Below are positions 51,138 through 56,454 of a stretch of 56,454 nt of DNA, one piece after another. The DNA lies in NCBI GenBank assembly GCA_013289605.1, contig JABCZS010000012.1, forward strand, positions 1 through 56,454, in the 5' to 3' direction. This stretch comes from Gammaproteobacteria bacterium. Lineage in GTDB: Bacteria > Pseudomonadota > Gammaproteobacteria > JABCZS01. A program made the translations under genes and the position numbers. Every line of letters starts with the position of its first letter. Within the stretch, counting starts at the first letter, position 1. Below the pieces are notes generated by a model. That model worked only from the letters and a program-made list of their open reading frames with translations, was not told where the DNA came from and ran no database searches.

Positions 51138-53363
51138 ATGCTAGGAATACGTAATTACCATCCAAAAACACAACTTGTGCTGTCTGTAGGGGCGTGTCTT
51201 TTCTGGCTAGGTTTGACTATTTTCTTATCCATGTCCATCGCAGGCATTCCCATTGCCGGCTACACATTTGCATTATCCGGCATTGCCTTGGTAGATTTTC
51301 TTATATTACTGGGCTTAACCGATATCTCCTTATTTCTAACTCTTAATTGCATTCCCAATCGTGCTATTGATTTTTGTCTTGAATCATGGCAATGGGGCGT
51401 AAAGCGCATTTCATCAGGTTTAAGAAATTATATCATTCCCATTTGGCGTGGGATTAAGGATTATTTTTTAGATTATCAATTTTGGCGTGAGTTTAAGGCT
51501 TTTATTATAAAATTTTGGCGTGAGTTTAAGGTTTCTATTCCAGCATTTTATCAATTTTGTAAACATGAGATCAGTATATCCACTACCAATGAATATGTGT
51601 CGATGCAAGAAAGGAGAAGATTGATTCGCGAGTGTACCGAGTATGGAGTATATGAACGTGCATATACAATTGGAGAAATTTTTGAAAGGCAATCCAGCGC
51701 AGAGAAATTTAAAAATATTTTTGTTAGAAAACCCATGATCATAGTTGAAAACCTTTTCAAAGTATTATTTTCAAATCTTCTGGGTTTTCAATGGGTTCTT
51801 GATCTGAGAGAAAGATTTAACACTAAAGTGCTTGAATCTCCAGTGCGCGTAAGAAGTGGATATATATATTCGCGCCCAATCGATCCGACTTCAATCGAAT
51901 TGCCCTCATGGGGTTTTACAGAATCAGGGTTTGAATTTGGAATAAAAAGATATGGTGTGTCATGGTGGAATCCTCCCTTTATATGCTTAAATTATATAAT
52001 GAGAAATGTTGGGAAAATAGTGGGATGGCTACTGGTATTTTGGTGGACCTTGCCCGCATTTGCAATAATAACTGGAGTTTACAAGTTTAAATTATACCGA
52101 GAATTAGGGGTTTATACGGGCGAAGAGGTGGCTTTAGATTTCATAAGCCATCTAAATGACAGCAGTACAAATGATGGCAGTTGGAATATAAATGAACTTA
52201 AGAAATCTTATTTTAATCGACATGAACTCTATCTTTCATTTAGAAATTATATAAAATACGGTGAAGTAAGCCCTCTCCTCCTTAAAACCATCTACTTGCA
52301 TTTGATGAAAGAGCAAATTTATCAAAAAAGATTATGGAAAATAGGTATGTTCCTATGCGCTATTTTTTTTACGCCTTTATCATTGTTTATTATTTTTCCG
52401 ATTTATAAACAGAAGATAGAGGAAAATGAAATCATAAAAATGGAGATAACAGAGGATGAATATAATCAAAAAGATAGGGATCACAAGGTCATAAGCTATA
52501 GAGATAATTTAACAAATAACAAAAAAGGATCGTCACGAAAAATTTATCTACATTTAAACAAAGACTCTCACAATAAGGAGGATAAATTTTATCAATACTC
52601 CACTAGGGATCAGTATGATAAGAAGATCATCAAAGGTGAAATAAGAAAAATTTTGCCAGGGGCACTAGGCTTTAATGCAAGCAAATCAAATAAGGTTTTT
52701 GAATCATTTTCAATGGAAATTTTGAGTAAAATGGAAAGCATCTACGATAAATTTTCCAGAATGAAAATTTGGAACACTAAAAGCACCCTAATTAAATTCT
52801 TTATGGTGGCTATTATAGAATGTGCATTTAGATGCGGTGAGGCATACAAGGCTCTTTTTTATATCGGAAAATTGGATTTTGACATCCTTACCGCGGCTGA
52901 AATAAACAAAATAACTATTTTACTTCACCATATCACTATGCATTTATCTGAAATAGGCCAGCTTCAAAATGAAACATTAGAGCAAAAAAATGACAGGATT
53001 ATTAACGTAATAGCTATCTTATCTATAATTCCTGATAGGCATGCTCAGGATTATATTCAAACCTTAAAAATGAATTTATGTACCGAAGTGCTTTCTATGA
53101 GATCTTTAAATCTTGCCAACCAGGATGCTTTAAAAAATCATGTTGAATGGCCAAAATTAGAAAAGACAATCCACCTTCGGAAGCAAGGCTATTTGTCGAT
53201 ACTTTCTATCGAAACCAATATAGAACAATTAAAATCTTTGGTTTCAACCGCAGCATTAGTAAGCCCATGGTATGCGATCCTACAACAACAATATGCTCCT
53301 GTAGGAGGCAATTTTAATGTTAATTCAGCTTATAATTGGACTACTAGCAGTTCGACTCTTTAA
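51138..53363 (+). CDS. Membrane protein of unknown function, 741 aa
   Basis: Residues ~12-70 hold two or three membrane helices (TQLVLSVGACLFWLGLTIFL onward), with further helices at ~293-314 and ~402-422. The rest is soluble, rich in Lys, Asn and Ile, with a C-terminal helical region. An 11-residue stretch is duplicated at 115-136 (FWREFKAFIIK / FWREFKVSIPA), encoded by a 33-bp repeat. Base composition is more AT-rich than the core genes, suggesting transfer. An AGAGGGG site lies before the ATG. I recognise no family; a role in the envelope is all that can be said. Confidence 0.7.
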   Translation: MLGIRNYHPKTQLVLSVGACLFWLGLTIFLSMSIAGIPIAGYTFALSGIALVDFLILLGLTDISLFLTLNCIPNRAIDFCLESWQWGVKRISSGLRNYIIPIWRGIKDYFLDYQFWREFKAFIIKFWREFKVSIPAFYQFCKHEISISTTNEYVSMQERRRLIRECTEYGVYERAYTIGEIFERQSSAEKFKNIFVRKPMIIVENLFKVLFSNLLGFQWVLDLRERFNTKVLESPVRVRSGYIYSRPIDPTSIELPSWGFTESGFEFGIKRYGVSWWNPPFICLNYIMRNVGKIVGWLLVFWWTLPAFAIITGVYKFKLYRELGVYTGEEVALDFISHLNDSSTNDGSWNINELKKSYFNRHELYLSFRNYIKYGEVSPLLLKTIYLHLMKEQIYQKRLWKIGMFLCAIFFTPLSLFIIFPIYKQKIEENEIIKMEITEDEYNQKDRDHKVISYRDNLTNNKKGSSRKIYLHLNKDSHNKEDKFYQYSTRDQYDKKIIKGEIRKILPGALGFNASKSNKVFESFSMEILSKMESIYDKFSRMKIWNTKSTLIKFFMVAIIECAFRCGEAYKALFYIGKLDFDILTAAEINKITILLHHITMHLSEIGQLQNETLEQKNDRIINVIAILSIIPDRHAQDYIQTLKMNLCTEVLSMRSLNLANQDALKNHVEWPKLEKTIHLRKQGYLSILSIETNIEQLKSLVSTAALVSPWYAILQQQYAPVGGNFNVNSAYNWTTSSSTL

Positions 53364-53456
53364 AAATTAAAAAATGCCTGTCCGGAAAATGGCGATCAAT
53401 AATCATTCCAAGCACGCAAGTGTTGTAAAACTAGCCTCTCTAAACCAGGCCCATTG

Positions 53457-53583
53457 ATTTCAGAAGTTTGATCAACCTAGCCCCGTTAATCTTAAAGGAC
53501 CGATAAACACCGCTATCAAAAGGAAAGTTTCAAGTTAATTTTGTCAAAGAATACTGAAGCAAAGCATAAGGATAGGATTTTTA
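53457..53583 (+). repeat. Upstream repeat shared with 54872-54954
   Basis: The sequence upstream of the ATPase gene (AGAAGTTTGATCA, then GTTAATTTTGTCAAAGAATACTGAAGCAAAG in parts) is repeated with changes at 54872-54954, upstream of the broken second ATPase gene. The second copy lacks about 45 bp between the two blocks. Confidence 0.75.
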
Positions 53584-53593
53584 GAACCCAGTC

Positions 53594-53622
53594 TTGACTA
53601 ATTTTAAATGATAACTTAAAAT
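53594..53622 (+). promoter_or_regulatory. Promoter of the ATPase gene, probably leaderless
   Basis: TTGACT (53594-53599), exactly 17 bp, and TAAAAT (53617-53622) lie only 6 bp before the ATG at 53629, so transcription would begin at or next to the start codon. No ribosome-binding site is visible. The promoter also contains an imperfect inverted repeat (TGACTAATTTTAA / TTAAAATAGTCA) that could bind a repressor. Confidence 0.7.
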
Positions 53623-53628
53623 AGTCAG

Positions 53629-54855
53629 ATGTGGATAGAACGAGACATTGCTCCCCAACTGCTGAACAACCAGCAATATGTACAATTACTCATTGGGCCA
53701 AGGCAATGTGGTAAAAGCTCGCTATTTGCTGAAATCGGTCAAGAACGCTATTCAGAAGTCACCTTAGATGACTTTCAGCAACGTGATTTAGCCGAACAAG
53801 ACCCCGCATTATTTCTTGCACAGTATACCCTGCCTCTTAATATTGATGAGGTTCAGTATGCTCCTGCTATTTTCCCTGAAATTAAAAAAATTGTTGATCA
53901 ACTCAAACGTTTAGCACTAAAAAATACTGTATCTTCGACGCCCTTACCCCTTTTTCGTCTAACGGGTTCTAATCAAATTCTGATGGATAAGTATGTTAAA
54001 GAAACCTTGGTCGGAAGAGCTGCCTATTATTATTTGCACACATTATCAGTGAATGAAATTATTCGGGCATTCCCGACTATGGCTTTATCTGCTTTATTAT
54101 TTAAAGGAGGCTGGCCAGAACTGTATACACAATCCATCGACCCCGTGCATTATTTAAATGATTATATTCGCCAATATATTGAAAAAGATGTGGTGTTAGC
54201 TGCAGGCATCAATAAACAACAGGATTTTCATCAGGTATTAAAAATGCTTGCTGCAAGAACTGGGCAATTAGTCAATTATTCTGACATTGCTAAAGACACG
54301 GGCGTTAAATCTAATACCATAAAGGAATGGGTTTCTATTTTAGAAAGAACAGGATTATTAAAGTTATTACCCGCATATCACAGTAATCTAAATAATCGTC
54401 TCATTAAAATGCCCAAATTATTTTTTCTCGATACGGGTTTAGCCATTCGGTTACAAGGCTGGAACATTGAAGCGCCTGTACTGTTAAGCCCACAAGCGGG
54501 TGGCTTATTTGAAACCCTAGTTTATGGAGAAATCATTAAATTCATCCATAATTTTGGCAAGACATGGTCAGTTTATTTATGGCGCACAAAAGAAGGAGAG
54601 GAAATTGATTTTATCATTGAAATCAATCCAGATACCTACATTGCGCTAGAATCAAAACTCGCCATACAAAACGTGCGCCCTATAAATCTAAGTCCTGCTT
54701 TTAAAAAAACATTTCCAACAATAAAAAATATTGATATTGTCACTGCTGGCGGAGAATTAAAGCAGCTTGCGCCACACTGTAAGCAAATTCCTATTACACA
54801 GCTAGCGTCTTATTTACTCGATTTAACTCTCCCTCTAACGACGCAAAATACCTAG
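53629..54855 (+). CDS. AAA_14 / DUF4143 ATPase, 408 aa
   Basis: Walker A is LIGPRQCGKSSLFAEI (near residue 25), the Walker B-like motif is LPLNIDEVQYAP (near 80), and the sensor is RLTGSNQILM. A helix-turn-helix-like segment follows in DUF4143 (LVNYSDIAKDTGVKSNTIKEW). The C-terminal part has EGEEIDFIIEINPDTYIALESK, a nuclease-fold-like ending. It starts 7 bp after a strong promoter without a ribosome-binding site. It is one of three such genes in the window. Its role is unknown. Confidence 0.88.
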   Translation: MWIERDIAPQLLNNQQYVQLLIGPRQCGKSSLFAEIGQERYSEVTLDDFQQRDLAEQDPALFLAQYTLPLNIDEVQYAPAIFPEIKKIVDQLKRLALKNTVSSTPLPLFRLTGSNQILMDKYVKETLVGRAAYYYLHTLSVNEIIRAFPTMALSALLFKGGWPELYTQSIDPVHYLNDYIRQYIEKDVVLAAGINKQQDFHQVLKMLAARTGQLVNYSDIAKDTGVKSNTIKEWVSILERTGLLKLLPAYHSNLNNRLIKMPKLFFLDTGLAIRLQGWNIEAPVLLSPQAGGLFETLVYGEIIKFIHNFGKTWSVYLWRTKEGEEIDFIIEINPDTYIALESKLAIQNVRPINLSPAFKKTFPTIKNIDIVTAGGELKQLAPHCKQIPITQLASYLLDLTLPLTTQNT

Positions 54856-54871
54856 CTCTTTTAAGCCAGAC

Positions 54872-54954
54872 GACCTGATTTTCGAAGTTTGATCACTTTC
54901 CGGTTAATTTTAACAAAAGAATACTCAGGCAAAGGATAAAGGTAGGACTTTTAG
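54872..54954 (+). repeat. Second copy of the ATPase upstream repeat
   Basis: It aligns with 53457-53583: GAAGTTTGATCA, then TTAATTTTAACAAAAGAATACTCAGGCAAAGGAT in parts, ending in AGGACTTTTAG. It precedes the broken ATPase gene by about 80 bp, so gene and upstream region seem to have been duplicated together. Confidence 0.75.
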
Positions 54955-55033
54955 TTGATTATCATCGCTTTAAGTTCTGCTTTTAGTGGATTAATACAGC
55001 AAATAGTACTCTATGTATACACGACTATGTAAA

Positions 55034-55681
55034 ATGGACCTCCCGATGCAACAGTCTGCGTTTTTATGGGGGCAAGGCAAACTGGGAAATCTAGCTTTTT
55101 AAAGCAACATTTTCGAGAGTCGGTTTGGTATGACTTATGGTCTAGCCATGAAATTATTCGCTTAACAAAAGCGCCTTATTTATTGCGTGAAGAGATCTTG
55201 GCTTTAGATCCTAAAGCCTTATCGCATCCTATTATTATTGATGAAGTTCAGAAAGTACCTGAATTACTCAATGAAGTACATTGGTTGATTGAAAATACAA
55301 CGGCGCAATTTATTTTATGTGGTTCTAGCGCGCGTAAATTAAAAAGTAATGCAAATAATTTGTTAGGGGGAACTTATCGCCTATATTGGTCTTAAAAGAA
55401 AACGCAAAAATATTTGCTATTGGCGAACAAAGAAAGGTCTGGAAGTTGATTTTATTATCGGCCAAGGAGAAATAGCCATAGAAGTGCAGATCAGTGAACA
55501 AGTCCACAAAGAAGATTTAAAAGGGTTGATCGCTTTTTGTGAGGAACATCCGGATACGCAGCCCATAGTGGTATCATTAGATTCGCGCCCAAGAGTGCTT
55601 CAAATAGAGGGGAATATTAATATTACCATTTTACCTTGGAATATTTTTTTAGAAAAACTCTGGAAGAGTGAACTTATTTAA
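55034..55681 (+). pseudogene. Broken AAA_14 / DUF4143 ATPase gene
   Basis: The reading frame begins MDLPMQQSAFLWG at 55034. It shifts by one base at the G run 55068-55072, after which the frame continues GARQTGKSSFLKQHF with an intact Walker A. Walker B (IIIDEVQKVPELL) and the sensor CGSSARKL follow, to TYRLYWS at ~55390. Nearly all of the region before the DUF4143 end is then missing. A different frame continues at ~55393 with RTKKGLEVDFIIGQGEIAIE and ends at 55681. So there is at least one frameshift plus a large internal deletion. Confidence 0.85.
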
Positions 55682-55813
55682 TGATAAAGGCAAGCGCATC
55701 TTTAATGCAGATTTTAATGGAATATCACAATAAATAGAGATTTAAATAGAGTGAGATTGCAGACGAACCAAAGAATCTCTAAGTTGTGAAATGCCTAATC
55801 ACCCACTGCCTGT

Positions 55814-55875
55814 GACTAAAATAAAGCACATTTTAAAAAAGTCTTGACCATTTTAAAATATACTTTATTTTAGTC
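55814..55875. promoter_or_regulatory. 24-bp inverted repeat around a TTGACC box
   Basis: Left arm GACTAAAATAAAGCACATTT... (55814-55837) and right arm 55852-55875 are inverted repeats with two mismatches. The spacer holds GTCTTGACC, the same context as the promoter at 53594. No gene follows on the plus strand except a 41-codon frame at 55927, which I cannot support. The gap 55682-56016 shows nothing else. Confidence 0.45.
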
Positions 55876-56016
55876 TAAAAGACTGGCAATAAATCAGATG
55901 CTTTTAGGATCTTATAACAAAGGTTTATGGGCCTTTACCTGCAATCCAAGACCTTAAAATTAACTAAAAAACTCCATTTTACGCCAAAGAAAGGGGTTCC
56001 AAGAGAATTTATAAGT

Positions 56017-56454
56017 TTAATCAAACTGTTTATGATTCTTATCTTTCTTTAGCTCACACATATAAATTTCTTTATGATCGGCCCTTGTTTCCACATACCG
56101 GCATTTCAAAGGATCTTCCGGGGGATTCGGTAATACTGTACCCGTTAAGGTTTCATATAATCCTTCTGCGGTACGTTGTACGATCACTTCACGCGCTTCG
56201 AGTGGAGTCGCGCTATGAGTCTGGGTAGCTATTCCTGTGCTTCCATGTTCGCCGGTGCCGGTGCCAGTGCCGGTGCCGGTGCCAGTGCCGGTGCCAGTGC
56301 CGGTGCCAGTGCCGGTGCCAGTGCCGGTGCCAGTGCCGGTGCCGGTGCCAGTGCCGGTGCCAGTGCCGGTGCCGGTGCCGGTGCCAGTGCCGGTGCCAGT
56401 GCCGGTGCCAGTGCCGGTGCCGGTGCCGGTGCCAGTGCCAGTGCCCGTACCAGT
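56017..56454 (-). CDS. C-terminal part of a (Gly-Thr)n repeat protein (runs off window)
   Basis: The minus-strand frame enters at the window edge with 34 Gly-Thr dipeptides. It continues GEHGSTGIATQTHSATPLEA, REVIVQRTAEGLYETLTGTV, LPNPPEDPLKCRYVETRADH and ends KEIYMCELKKDKNHKQFD. The 77-residue unique tail is non-repetitive with two Cys. The frame is open throughout the repeat. The start is outside the window, so neither the function nor export can be judged. Confidence 0.65.
   Translation of the reverse strand, partial: TGTGTGTGTGTGTGTGTGTGTGTGTGTGTGTGTGTGTGTGTGTGTGTGTGTGTGTGTGTGTGTGTGTGEHGSTGIATQTHSATPLEAREVIVQRTAEGLYETLTGTVLPNPPEDPLKCRYVETRADHKEIYMCELKKDKNHKQFD
56251..56454. repeat. Hexanucleotide (GGTGCC/AGTGCC) repeat
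   Basis: Thirty-four 6-bp units fill 204 bp to the window edge. The units alternate irregularly between GGTGCC and AGTGCC, which on the minus strand changes only the Thr codon (ACC or ACT). The true length is unknown because the array is cut by the window. Confidence 0.95.

Noticed and set aside
55927-56052. A 41-codon plus-strand frame after the inverted repeat at 55814
   Set aside because: No ribosome-binding site, no family resemblance, and its end overlaps the coding tail of the minus-strand gene.
56251-56454. Plus-strand reading of the hexamer repeat as (Gly-Ala-Ser-Ala)n
   Set aside because: The plus strand has no supported gene continuing from it, while the minus-strand frame leads into a non-repetitive tail with a proper stop.

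Overview
The window is a chromosomal replication-origin neighbourhood of a gammaproteobacterium. On the minus strand lie gyrB, recF, dnaN and dnaA; after an origin-like intergenic region, the plus strand carries rpmH, rnpA, yidD, yidC, mnmE, mnmG, rsmG, parA, parB and the complete atpIBEFHAGDC operon. Protein lengths match gammaproteobacterial families (RecF 357 aa, SpoT 702 aa, RecG 693 aa, AtpA 513 aa). The low to middling GC, very many palindromic intergenic repeats and several large secreted or membrane proteins without an assignable family would fit a host-associated Legionellales/Coxiella-like lineage. That placement is an inference; no single gene here proves it.

Layout. 0-3.6 kb: two minus-strand secreted beta-propeller proteins of one Cys-rich family. 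2.0-4.2 kb: tandem repeats and short hairpin elements. 4.2-10.4 kb: gyrB-recF-dnaN-dnaA, with two 16-bp parS-like palindromes inside recF. 10.4-11.5 kb: putative oriC with several DnaA boxes, interrupted by a ~310-bp palindrome. 11.5-19.6 kb: ribosomal protein/RNase P/membrane insertase/tRNA modification/segregation genes. 19.6-22.9 kb: a small secreted Asn/Gln-rich protein, a DUF4404 protein, a YihY/BrkB membrane protein and an AAA_14/DUF4143 ATPase. 23.1-30.0 kb: ATP synthase, with a near-consensus promoter. 30.0-30.8 kb: three different large palindromes in a row. 30.8-35.6 kb: rph (minus), then yicC-gmk-rpoZ-spoT. 35.7-42.7 kb: a Sel1-repeat protein, a 215-bp tandem array grown from the recG 3' end, recG, then a methyltransferase-astA-astD operon. 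42.9-45.9 kb: a TraT-like lipoprotein, an AbiEii-like remnant, a ZnuA-like metal-binding protein and queF. 46.1-50.5 kb: a polytopic membrane protein and an 1100-aa envelope protein ending in a CaaX-like motif. 51.1-56.5 kb: an AT-rich accessory region with a 741-aa membrane protein, two tandem AAA_14/DUF4143 ATPase genes (the second broken), and the 3' end of a gene encoding a (Gly-Thr)n repeat protein that runs off the window.

How the genes work together. DnaA, DnaN, GyrB and RecF act at the origin. ParA/ParB with the parS-like sites in recF would segregate the origin. YidC inserts membrane proteins, including the ATP synthase Fo subunits. MnmE/MnmG modify the tRNA wobble uridine. SpoT, with the RNA polymerase omega subunit encoded beside it, links to (p)ppGpp control. 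AstA and AstD are the first and fourth steps of arginine succinylation; the other steps are not in the window.

The most unusual feature is the density of palindromic DNA. At least five unrelated hairpin families occur between genes. In several the two arms of a copy have changed together, so pairing is kept while sequence differs between copies.
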